A stretch of DNA of 37,969 nucleotides. Origin: an uncultured Bacteroidota bacterium. Its GTDB lineage: Bacteria > Bacteroidota > Bacteroidia > Bacteroidales > GCA-2748055. Shown piece by piece: positions 25,956 through 34,089 of the stretch (position 1 is its first letter; the number at the start of each line of letters is the position of its first letter). The notes under the pieces are model-generated. The model was not told the origin of the DNA, did no database searches, and saw only the letters and a list, made by a program, of their open reading frames with translations. Location of the stretch: NCBI GenBank assembly GCA_937129385.1, contig CAKZNC010000094.1, positions 1-37,969 of the forward strand, written 5' to 3'. The position numbers and the translations under genes are program-made.

Positions 25956-26212
25956 AAATCAAAAAGCGGAAGAATATCCTTCCTTATATAGGCCTGCCCC
26001 TCATAACTCTCAAGGAAAGTCTCCCTGAGATAGGCTTCACTCTCCTCAGGGAACAACTCCATGTGCACAAGCGTCCACGGCTGATACCCCGAGGTCCAGT
26101 CTTCCGGCGTATCACTGTTGTGAGACAGCATCCGGTCACCCAGACTGGTGGTCATGCCCGTGAACAACTTGTCATGGTCTTTCGCATACAGTACGTAAAC
26201 TTTGTATAACAT
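25952..26212 (-). CDS. GIY-YIG-like small protein with altered second motif
   Basis: This 86-residue protein has the size and layout of stand-alone GIY-YIG (UPF0213/YhbQ-like) nuclease domains. The first strand carries KVYVLYAKD, then LFTGMTTSLGDRMLSHN in place of the usual YIGxTxxLxxRxxxHN. The helix residue Arg in GDR is kept, and a Glu-containing LRETFLES fills the metal-site position. The second motif YIG has become FTG, so the Tyr normally involved in catalysis is Phe. Activity is therefore uncertain. The gene is convergent with the SDR gene, overlapping it by 4 bases, and has no functional partner nearby. Confidence 0.72.
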   Translation of the reverse strand: MLYKVYVLYAKDHDKLFTGMTTSLGDRMLSHNSDTPEDWTSGYQPWTLVHMELFPEESEAYLRETFLESYEGQAYIRKDILPLFDF

Positions 26213-26366
26213 ATCAGCTGAGGTTGGATTTTAAAAATAGTTATTATTCCTGCATTTACTATAAATCAACCCTATACAACCTCCACTTTTTGACAAATGG
26301 TGATTTGAAGGATGTGACCATCTCACAACCGCCATGTTACCGCAACAATGCCATTCCAATCCTGAT

Positions 26367-26409
26367 ATGTGTACTCATGTAGGGGTAAATGTGTACCCAT
26401 GTTGTACCC
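26367..26409 (+). promoter_or_regulatory. Phased TGTACYC operator array upstream of the GH81 gene
   Basis: Two 14-base near-identical copies, ATGTGTACTCATGT (26367-26380) and ATGTGTACCCATGT (26389-26402), are 22 bases apart. Each holds the palindrome ATG-N-GTAC-N-CAT. A third TGTACCC follows at 26403-26409, 11 bases after the second. Spacing of 22 and 11 bases puts all three on one helix face. The array ends 30 bases before the -7 box, where an activator would bind. Operator function is inference. Confidence 0.5.
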
Positions 26410-26438
26410 GTAAATTAGTGATCCACCTGCTTTTAGCC

Positions 26439-26446
26439 TATCTTTA
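26439..26446 (+). promoter_or_regulatory. Probable -7 box for the GH81 gene
   Basis: TATCTTTA differs from TAnnTTTG only in the last base and lies 24 bases before the ATG at 26471. The same octamer precedes the GH97 gene (31845-31852), and TATCTTTG precedes the esterase gene (30922-30929). Confidence 0.45.
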
Positions 26447-26470
26447 CATTACATCATTGATATACAAATT

Positions 26471-29400
26471 ATGCCACATTACCGACCGGTCATTTTTCTT
26501 TGCGCCTCACTATTTATTTGTATGCTGAATGTTACGCCGGTTCAGGCGCAGATCACATCCGTCGGTGAAGGGGGCTACACAACCACCTTCCCCGGGGTGG
26601 ATGCAGCCAACAGGAATACTTATCCTTCCGGAACTCCCCAGCTAAGTGGAAACGCACTTGGCAAACCTGTGCCCACAAACGACTGGTGGTCGCTGCTGCT
26701 GAAGTCAAACCATGCCGGGAACCTGTTCAACTATCCCATGGCTCTCAAAACAATGAATCCCGGACTGATGCTCAGCTATATCCCCTGGGGTGTGCTGGAT
26801 GATCAAAATCCCATCGTTGTGGGGGTAACAGGATTGGATGCCGACAGGGCCACCGTGGCGGATTATTCCGACTGGACCGTGACGATGGACTGGGACGACG
26901 GTACCCACCATCTCCAGGCCACCACCGGCGTGGCCATGCCCTTCATCTATTTCGAAAAGGAGAGCAGCGACATTGCACAAATCACTGTCAACCTGGGCGA
27001 CGTGACTGTATCCGGCGAAATGCTGATCATCGCCAATGCGCGCAATGATGCCGATTTCGTTATCTATGCCCCCACAGGCAGCTCCTGGACCCAGTCGGGC
27101 AACACCTATACCTCCAACCTCAACAACCAAAACTATTGGTCAGCCGCCATGCTCCCCCTGTCCGTCTCGGACCTGACGGCAGTTGCGGAAGCCTATCAAA
27201 AATATGCCTATGTGTTCCCGGTCAATACAACCGCCGACTGGAGCTACGACCCGTCCACATCCGTGGTGCGCACCGATTTTGTCGTTGAAACAGAGGTCAA
27301 AGAGGGGACAGACACCACCATGCTCATCGGACTGCTGCCACACCAGTGGGCCAACCTGGCAAACGATTCACCCGTACCGGGGGAACAAAGTTACTTTTCG
27401 GTCCGCGGCGAGATCAGGACCCTGGCCGGTAACGTATTCAGCATAAATAACACGTTTAAAGGAATACTTCCTGCCCTGCCGTACCTGGCAAATTACAGTG
27501 ACGGATTCAGCCCTTTCGAAATGAATCGTAAGATTTCGCTTATCGAAAATGACCAGCTGGCAACGTGGACCGACTCCTACAACGAGGGCCAGGTGATGAA
27601 CCGGTTGATCCAGACGGCGCGGATCGCCGACCAAACAGGGAATATCGAAGCGAGGGACAAGATGCTCGCTACAATAAAGGAGCGGCTGGAAGACTGGCTG
27701 ACGGCCGAACCTTCCGAGATCGCGTTCCTCTTCTATTACAACAGCGACTGGACCACCATGATCGGCTACCCGGCAGGACACGGTCAGGACGGCAACATCA
27801 ATGACCACCATTTTCACTGGGGGTATTTTATTCATGCAGCAGCCTTCCTGGAGCAGTTTGAGCCGGGATGGGCCGACCAGTGGGGAGAGATGATCAACCA
27901 CCTGGTGCGCGATGCCGCCTCACAAAACAGGGACGATGCGATGTATCCCTACCTGAGAAATTTTAATCCTTACTCCGGCCACTGCTGGGCCAATGGTTTT
28001 GCAACGTTTCCTCAGGGAAATGACCAGGAATCCACCTCGGAGAGCATGCAATTCAATTCTTCGCTGATCCATTGGGGCACGGTCACCGGCAATGATGCGA
28101 TCCGCGACCTGGGGATCTACCTCTATACCACCGAGCAAACCGCCATCGAAGAGTACTGGTTCGACATATACGAGCGCAATTTCGCTGCTTCCCAGCAATA
28201 CAGCCTCGTCTCAAGGGTATGGGGAAATTCCTATGACAACGGGACCTTCTGGACATCCGACATTGCTGCCTCCTATGGCATCGAGATGTACCCCATTCAC
28301 GGCGGATCCCTCTACCTGGGACATCATCCGGATTACAGCACGAAGCTATGGAACGAGATCACCGAAAATACCGGTATCCTGAACAACGAAGTCAACGATA
28401 ACCTGTGGCACGATGTGATGTGGGCCTACCGCTCATTTACGGATCCGGAAGCTGCCATTGCACTTTACAATTCCTACCCCGACCGCTCCCTGAAGTTTGG
28501 CATCTCCGATGCACACACCTATCACTGGCTGCATGCAATGAATGCACTGGGGACGGTCAGGCCGGATATCACCGCCGATTACCCCATCGCAGTTGCTTTC
28601 GAGAAGAACGGGGAGGTTACCTATACCGGGCACAACTATTCATCAGATCCGCTGGAAATTCATTTCTCAGACGGCCACGTGCTGCATGTACCGGCAGGAC
28701 AGATGGCCACCAGCAGGGATATCGGGACCACAGGCATCCTTACATCAGATTTTAACCAGGCATATGTCAATGGCAGTGTCAGGCTTACCGTCACCATCTC
28801 CGGTGACCCGGCTACAAGGGTGGAATTCTGGGATGGCAATACCCTCCTCGGTACCGATGCCGATGCGCCGTATGAGATGACTGCAACGGACCTCTCCCTG
28901 GGTGTACATGGCATGTATGCCAAAGTGTTTGTCGATGAAAATTTCAATGTCACCAACCTGCATTCAGTGGTTGTTGGCGAGCAACTCCCATATTTCAATG
29001 CCCCGGCAGCCATACCGGGAACAATAGAGGCCGGACATTACGATAAGTTCGAAGGAGGAACAGGTCAGGACATCGCCTATGTAGACCTGGACCAGGAAAA
29101 CAGAGGGGGTTTCAGGCCTGGAGAATATGTCGATGCTGTATCAGATCCCACTGAGGGTGACAATATCGGGTGGATATCTGCCGGGGAGTGGCTGGAGTAT
29201 ACGATCGAGGTACAGAACGCCGGGATCTATGATCTGAGCTTCCGCTACGCATCCGGCAATGAGAACGGCGGCGGTCCGTTCCATTTTGAAATTGATGGTG
29301 CACAAACCGGTCCGGATATTTTCCTGGATTACACCGGGGACTGGGATGACTGGACCGATAAAACCGTCGATGGTATCGAACTCAACAAGGGAAAACATGT

Positions 29401-30883
29401 GCTGCGCCTCGTGTTCGAAGGTGGCGAATTCAACCTGGGTAGACTAAACTTTACTTACGCAGGGGAACTGGGGTATGCCCCACCGGTGGCAAATGCAGGA
29501 GACAACGTGGTGGTGCTCCTACCTGAAACCACTGCCCGGCTGGACGGCTCTGCAAGTTATGATCCGGATGATCAGCCGCTGACCTATTCCTGGGAACAGG
29601 TATACGGACCCTCCCAGGTTCTATTCTCCGATCAGGAGGCAGTTGACCCCGGTCTGTCCAACCTGGTTGAAGGCATCTACAAGTGCAAGCTCACTGTCAG
29701 CGATGGCACCTACACATCGATCAGCTACGTCCTAGTGATCGTATCTGCAACCACCGATATTCCACCTTCGGTGACCATCATATCGCCTGCCGATGGCTCC
29801 TCATTCTACGGGGGATCCGACATTGTCATCACCGCGGCAGCGAGCGACCTGGACGGGGAGATCGTTTTGGTTGAATTTTTTAATGGTGCGGAGAAGATCG
29901 GGGAAGCATCGACCGATCCGTTTGAAGTGACCTGGTCGGGTGAAACAGCTGGCACCCATTTCTTCCACGCCCTGGCCACCGATGACAGCGGTGCTACAGC
30001 AACATCTGATTCCATTCAGATTGAAATACTGCCGCCTCCGTCTTGTGCTGGCGGACCGGAAAACGGGGATTACACCTACCTGTTCTCGGAAGACAAGGAC
30101 AATCCGACCCTCACCTTTATTCCGGGCGCCAACGGTGTGGGTTCGCCCACCTGCATCCTCTACTACGGGGCCACCGAACCCTTCCCCGGCTACAATGTAA
30201 CACCGGGCGTACCCTTCAGGATAAATGCCGAAGAGGGAAGCGTGGTCCATTTCTATTACACTTACTCTTACCAGGGGATGGAGAAAAATACGGCGGCGGA
30301 CAAACATACCTACACCATCGGGACCTGTGCGGGCGGTCAGCCGGATGTGATCCTGGAGATCGAGGACCAGTTGTTCGCGATCGATGAAAATATCCCCGAA
30401 GGAACCCGCCTGGCCACACCGGCATATACCTATACCGGGTTCCTGCCGCTTACCTTCTCTTTGATCAGTGGGAATGAAGCCGGTGCTTTCAATATCAACA
30501 GCTCCACCGGGGAGATGACCGTTGCCGATCCGGCACCCATTGACTATGAAACAAGTCCGGAAATATACCTGGAATACGGGATCAGTGATGGGTTGCTGAA
30601 TAGTTCAGCGATCATTACATTGATGCTCAATGACCTGGATGAGACCCTTGTGGAAGACGGACTCGCGGCTTCGCCCCGTGTGTATCCAAATCCCGTGACT
30701 GAGAGATTGTTCATCGACTGGACAGACTTTGCAGAGGCGGCTGTCAGGGAACTGACGGGACGAAAATTATTCATCAGTACAAAAAGTGAATTAGACCTGG
30801 GCATGCTGCCGCAGGGAATTTACATCCTTGAGCTAACAGGAAAGGATGATCAACACATCAGACTTAAAATTGTGAAGGAATAA
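26471..30883 (+). CDS. Secreted modular GH81 endo-beta-1,3-glucanase with CBMs and T9SS tail
   Basis: This 1470-residue exported enzyme is predicted to cut beta-1,3-glucan (laminarin or curdlan type). A Sec signal peptide (residues 1-26, cleaved near VQAQ) is followed by a GH81 domain (about 30-700). The proposed acid is Asp445 in NDHHFHWGYF and the proposed base pair is Glu520/Glu524 in NDQESTSESM. Accessory parts follow in order: an Ig-like domain (755-835), a CBM6-like domain (840-998, opening IPGTIEAGHYDKFEGG), a PKD-like domain (1003-1095), another Ig-like domain (1098-1186), a CBM56-like domain (1192-1288, GDYTYLFSEDKDNPTLTFIP), a cadherin-like domain (1292-1388) and a type A T9SS sorting tail (1400-1470, VYPNPVTERLFIDW). 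The last implies secretion to the outer surface. A phased operator array precedes the gene. Base composition appears more GC-rich than in the housekeeping genes to the left. Confidence 0.93.
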   Translation: MPHYRPVIFLCASLFICMLNVTPVQAQITSVGEGGYTTTFPGVDAANRNTYPSGTPQLSGNALGKPVPTNDWWSLLLKSNHAGNLFNYPMALKTMNPGLMLSYIPWGVLDDQNPIVVGVTGLDADRATVADYSDWTVTMDWDDGTHHLQATTGVAMPFIYFEKESSDIAQITVNLGDVTVSGEMLIIANARNDADFVIYAPTGSSWTQSGNTYTSNLNNQNYWSAAMLPLSVSDLTAVAEAYQKYAYVFPVNTTADWSYDPSTSVVRTDFVVETEVKEGTDTTMLIGLLPHQWANLANDSPVPGEQSYFSVRGEIRTLAGNVFSINNTFKGILPALPYLANYSDGFSPFEMNRKISLIENDQLATWTDSYNEGQVMNRLIQTARIADQTGNIEARDKMLATIKERLEDWLTAEPSEIAFLFYYNSDWTTMIGYPAGHGQDGNINDHHFHWGYFIHAAAFLEQFEPGWADQWGEMINHLVRDAASQNRDDAMYPYLRNFNPYSGHCWANGFATFPQGNDQESTSESMQFNSSLIHWGTVTGNDAIRDLGIYLYTTEQTAIEEYWFDIYERNFAASQQYSLVSRVWGNSYDNGTFWTSDIAASYGIEMYPIHGGSLYLGHHPDYSTKLWNEITENTGILNNEVNDNLWHDVMWAYRSFTDPEAAIALYNSYPDRSLKFGISDAHTYHWLHAMNALGTVRPDITADYPIAVAFEKNGEVTYTGHNYSSDPLEIHFSDGHVLHVPAGQMATSRDIGTTGILTSDFNQAYVNGSVRLTVTISGDPATRVEFWDGNTLLGTDADAPYEMTATDLSLGVHGMYAKVFVDENFNVTNLHSVVVGEQLPYFNAPAAIPGTIEAGHYDKFEGGTGQDIAYVDLDQENRGGFRPGEYVDAVSDPTEGDNIGWISAGEWLEYTIEVQNAGIYDLSFRYASGNENGGGPFHFEIDGAQTGPDIFLDYTGDWDDWTDKTVDGIELNKGKHVLRLVFEGGEFNLGRLNFTYAGELGYAPPVANAGDNVVVLLPETTARLDGSASYDPDDQPLTYSWEQVYGPSQVLFSDQEAVDPGLSNLVEGIYKCKLTVSDGTYTSISYVLVIVSATTDIPPSVTIISPADGSSFYGGSDIVITAAASDLDGEIVLVEFFNGAEKIGEASTDPFEVTWSGETAGTHFFHALATDDSGATATSDSIQIEILPPPSCAGGPENGDYTYLFSEDKDNPTLTFIPGANGVGSPTCILYYGATEPFPGYNVTPGVPFRINAEEGSVVHFYYTYSYQGMEKNTAADKHTYTIGTCAGGQPDVILEIEDQLFAIDENIPEGTRLATPAYTYTGFLPLTFSLISGNEAGAFNINSSTGEMTVADPAPIDYETSPEIYLEYGISDGLLNSSAIITLMLNDLDETLVEDGLAASPRVYPNPVTERLFIDWTDFAEAAVRELTGRKLFISTKSELDLGMLPQGIYILELTGKDDQHIRLKIVKE

Positions 30884-30921
30884 CGCAGATCATCACCAGT
30901 CTTTTTTTCAGGCCAATCTGT

Positions 30922-30929
30922 TATCTTTG
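30922..30929 (+). promoter_or_regulatory. Bacteroidetes -7 box for the esterase gene
   Basis: TATCTTTG is a perfect TAnnTTTG match, 24 bases before the ATG at 30954. It suggests that the esterase gene can be transcribed separately from GH81, whose stop is 70 bases upstream of that ATG. Confidence 0.55.
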
Positions 30930-30953
30930 AGAGAATCCGAAAATCCCGGACTG

Positions 30954-31826
30954 ATGAAAAAACAGATCTATTTAGTGATTACGTTCCTGGTGATCTCCCT
31001 TTCGGGACATGCACAGCAGTCGAACATTGTGCATGAAAAGAGAACGTATAAGCATGTGGGCGGACAAGAGCTCACTGCGGATATTTTCTATACCGCGGAA
31101 ACAAAACGGGAAAGCGGGAACCCCGCCATCGCCCTCTTCCACGGCGGCGGATGGGCATTCGGGAGTCCGTCTGAATTTTTCTCCACCTGCGAGCGATATG
31201 CTGAAATGGGGTTTGTGACCTTCTCATTCTCTTACCGGCTCTCGATTAAAGCAGATGGTACTGTCCCACATCCCGAAATCACCCCGGTGGAGAGCACAAT
31301 GGATGCGCGCAGTGCATTGAGGTGGTTGAAGGAGAATGCTGAAGAGCTGCGGATCGATCCTGAAAAGATCATTGTGGGCGGACAGTCGGCAGGCGGACAA
31401 CTGGCGCTTGCCACAGCGCTGCTGGACAAGGTGAACGATTCTTCCGACAACCAGGAAATTGATCCGGAACCCTGTGCGCTGCTGCTTTTCTCAAGCAATG
31501 TGAACACTGTTGAAGCCTGGCTGGATCGCCTGCTGGACGACCGTCGGGATGAAATATGGTCCATCTCCCCCTTCCATAACCTGAAACCCGGGATGCCCCC
31601 CGCAATTGAATTCCACGGTTCGGAGGATAACCAGGTGCCCTACTGGGTGGTGGAGTACTTTATGTTCCGTACCCGCCAGCTGGGTAATCATTTCGAACAT
31701 ATCAAATTCGAAGGGAAGCAGCATTACCTGGCAGAAGGGGACGATACCTATTCGACCTATTACGATGAGGCCATTCTTGAGCGGGTCGACCGGTTCCTGG
31801 AAGAGCAGGGGCTGATGCCGAAATAG
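30954..31826 (+). CDS. Exported alpha/beta-hydrolase (BD-FAE/CE10-like carbohydrate esterase)
   Basis: This 290-residue alpha/beta-hydrolase fold protein is exported. The ATG at 30954 gives a signal peptide (MKKQIYLVITFLVISLSGHA); a TTG at 30927 would place the start inside the promoter box. Visible features are the oxyanion motif FHGGGWAFG (His63), the nucleophile elbow GGQSAGGQ (Ser145), a candidate Asp in HGSEDNQVPY (Asp225) and a candidate His in GKQHYLAEG (His257). Together these make a complete catalytic triad. This group includes acetyl- and feruloyl-type sugar esterases and lipase-like enzymes. The setting between GH81 and GH97 suggests removal of acyl groups from glycans, but the substrate is not shown by sequence. 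Confidence 0.88.
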   Translation: MKKQIYLVITFLVISLSGHAQQSNIVHEKRTYKHVGGQELTADIFYTAETKRESGNPAIALFHGGGWAFGSPSEFFSTCERYAEMGFVTFSFSYRLSIKADGTVPHPEITPVESTMDARSALRWLKENAEELRIDPEKIIVGGQSAGGQLALATALLDKVNDSSDNQEIDPEPCALLLFSSNVNTVEAWLDRLLDDRRDEIWSISPFHNLKPGMPPAIEFHGSEDNQVPYWVVEYFMFRTRQLGNHFEHIKFEGKQHYLAEGDDTYSTYYDEAILERVDRFLEEQGLMPK

Positions 31827-31844
31827 CAAGAACTGAAAAATCTC

Positions 31845-31852
31845 TATCTTTA
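31845..31852 (+). promoter_or_regulatory. Probable -7 box for the GH97 gene
   Basis: TATCTTTA, identical to the box before GH81, lies 27 bases upstream of the ATG at 31880. The last base differs from the TAnnTTTG consensus. Confidence 0.4.
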
Positions 31853-31879
31853 TCTTCCTAACTAACCAAACATCTCGTC

Positions 31880-33805
31880 ATGAAACCAGTCAGACTACTT
31901 TTTCTGCTGCCGGCATTCACCTTTGCATGCAACAGTATAAACCAATCCGTTGAGATCCCCTCTCCTTCAGAAAACCTGGAAGTAGAGATTAAGACAAATG
32001 AGAACGGGGAACTCTTTTACAGCGTCCTGGGCGGAATCGGCACTGCACATCAGGTGGTCATTGAATCCTCCCGGCTTGGGCTGATGAGGGAAGATACAGA
32101 CTTTACAGAGGGGCTTGAACTGACAGGTATTTCGGAGGTAAAAAATATCTCAGACGCCTACACGATGCGTTCGGGAAAGTTCAGTGATCTTGCCTATGAA
32201 GCCAATGAGCAAACGCTCACCTTTACAAATACTACGGGTCACGAATTGCAGATCGTTTTCAGGGTGTTTGATGAAGGGGTGGCTTTCAGGTATGTCATGC
32301 CCGGAGAATCGACGGACCTGTTCAGGATAAAAAAAGAACTCACATCATTTAATGTAGGACCCGGACTGGAAAGCTGGATGTCCCCCTACCAGTCGGCCAA
32401 ACCCTGGGGAAACCCCGGATACGAAGCCGATTACATGCCTGTAAAGTCCGGCGCTCCCTCAACGGAAGAGGTTGGCTGGTCATTTCCGCTGTTATTCCAG
32501 AAAGCGGGTCAATGGCTCTATATTTCCGAAGCCGGGCTGGACGCCTCCTACTGCGGCACTCATCTTGCTCATGATTGCAAAGGCGGAATATACACGATCG
32601 CCTTCCCGGAACCGGATGAACGTTACGGCGATGGTGAGGTCATGCCAGCATCGGCACTCCCCTGGGAACTCCCCTGGAGATTTGTACTTGTGAGCGATTC
32701 TATCGCAGACATCGTCGAATCATCCATGGTCTATCACCTTGCACAACCTTCAATGATCGAAGAAACTTCATGGATCCTGCCGGGAAGGGCTTCATGGGAA
32801 TGGTGGTCCTCAAAGGGAGGCAGGACCGTGAAAAGGCTGAATCATTATATCGACCTGGCTGCTGAAATGGGCTGGGAGTATTCCCTGGTCGATGCCGGAT
32901 GGGAAAATATGCCTGATGGAACCATCGAAGATGTGATCGCCTATGCGGAACAAAAGGATGTTGGGTTGTTGCTCTGGTACAGTTCAGGGGGAAGAAGGGA
33001 CAGTACCAGTACCAGTGAAGATTTTGTGCTGTTCAATGACGATACCAGGAAGAAGGAGATGGCCCGTCTGGAAAAATGGGGAATCAAGGGGATCAAAGTC
33101 GATTTCTTTGCAACCGACAAACAAATTGCCATCGATCTGTATGAAAAGATACTCGGTGATGCTGCCGATCACCATCTGCTGGTCAATTTCCATGGATGTA
33201 CCCTTCCACGTGGCTGGACCAGGACATGGCCCAATTTGCTGACCATGGAAGCGGTCAGGGGAGCAGAGTGCTACAGGTTTTCCGAACCGTACCCGGACAT
33301 TGCTGCCTTTTACAATTCCATTGCGACGATCCTGCGCGGCACAGCCGGACCAACAGATTTTACCCCGGCGACATTTTCAGACAACAGGTATCCGCACATC
33401 ACCACCTTTGGGCACGAACTGGCGCTTACAGTGGTATACGAATCAGGGATTATTCACATGGCCGACAACCCGGAAAGCTACTTTTCGCTTCCCGGAGAAG
33501 CGGTTGATTTCCTGAAAAAAGTGCCTGCAGCATGGGATGAATCCAGGCTCATCGAAGCAACCCCGGGCGATAAATTCGTGGTGGCAAGACGAAACGGAGA
33601 CCAGTGGTTCATCGCCGGGATCAACGGGAAAAATGAAGCACAGGAGGTCAGTTTCAAACTGCCCGGGCAGATGAACAGAGCGATTCTGTTGGCGGATGGC
33701 GATACACCGCGGGAACTGAAGATCGAAAATATGCAGGGTGACGATGGTACCATCACCGTAACAATGAAACCCAACGGCGGATTTGTGCTGTACCCTTCAG
33801 AATAG
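31880..33805 (+). CDS. GH97 glycoside hydrolase, retaining (alpha-galactosidase-like) type
   Basis: Family GH97 contains inverting alpha-glucosidases (SusB type, Glu base) and retaining alpha-galactosidases (BtGH97b type, Asp nucleophile). This 641-residue protein fits the second group: the barrel strand reads GIKGIKVDFFATDKQ with Asp408 at the nucleophile position, and the SusB-type base motif is replaced by VNFHGCTLPRGW. The acid/base candidate is in MEAVRGAEC (Glu457 or Glu463; Glu463 gives the 55-residue spacing I recall for BtGH97b). An N-terminal beta domain (about 25-290), a barrel (about 300-560) and a C-terminal beta domain follow a signal peptide that ends TFAC, possibly a weak lipobox. 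It would act in the periplasm or at the outer membrane. Confidence 0.92.
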   Translation: MKPVRLLFLLPAFTFACNSINQSVEIPSPSENLEVEIKTNENGELFYSVLGGIGTAHQVVIESSRLGLMREDTDFTEGLELTGISEVKNISDAYTMRSGKFSDLAYEANEQTLTFTNTTGHELQIVFRVFDEGVAFRYVMPGESTDLFRIKKELTSFNVGPGLESWMSPYQSAKPWGNPGYEADYMPVKSGAPSTEEVGWSFPLLFQKAGQWLYISEAGLDASYCGTHLAHDCKGGIYTIAFPEPDERYGDGEVMPASALPWELPWRFVLVSDSIADIVESSMVYHLAQPSMIEETSWILPGRASWEWWSSKGGRTVKRLNHYIDLAAEMGWEYSLVDAGWENMPDGTIEDVIAYAEQKDVGLLLWYSSGGRRDSTSTSEDFVLFNDDTRKKEMARLEKWGIKGIKVDFFATDKQIAIDLYEKILGDAADHHLLVNFHGCTLPRGWTRTWPNLLTMEAVRGAECYRFSEPYPDIAAFYNSIATILRGTAGPTDFTPATFSDNRYPHITTFGHELALTVVYESGIIHMADNPESYFSLPGEAVDFLKKVPAAWDESRLIEATPGDKFVVARRNGDQWFIAGINGKNEAQEVSFKLPGQMNRAILLADGDTPRELKIENMQGDDGTITVTMKPNGGFVLYPSE

Positions 33806-33812
33806 ATAAGAC

Positions 33813-33950
33813 TTAATTTTTCTCTTCTTCCTCCCGGATGATCTCAAAGGATTGCATGATCACCTGTGAAAAACAGGTATCCATGCCATCATTCTGTTCA
33901 TCATCGAAATGCTCATTCCGGTAGGTTACTGCATCAGGCACCGTGCTCAC
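33813..33950 (-). CDS. Possible small ORF or gene remnant, 45 residues
   Basis: A short minus-strand frame from GTG at 33950 to TAA at 33813 encodes about 45 residues, including TVPDAVTYRNEHFDDEQND and FSQVIMQSFEIIREEEEK. The sequence has a protein-like composition with an amphipathic C-terminus, but I do not recognise it. It lies in the 284-base gap between GH97 and the GH99-like gene, convergent with GH97 (8 bases apart), and has no ATG near its beginning. It may be the end of a lost gene, or chance. Confidence 0.22.
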   Translation of the reverse strand: MSTVPDAVTYRNEHFDDEQNDGMDTCFSQVIMQSFEIIREEEEKN

Positions 33951-34089
33951 CAATACACAGGAGCGCCATTAACAGATTCTTAATGATTTTTTAAGCATAG
34001 AAACCTATTCTTGCCTTAAACGGGGTCGACAAGCTTAAACCGGGCCCCCGATCGTTGCCCCTGAATCGAATAAAAAAATCTGAACAATC

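Noticed and set aside
26334-26528. 64-residue frame in the GH81 leader
   Set aside because: It covers the operator array and promoter box and runs into the GH81 signal peptide in another frame; no protein-like features.
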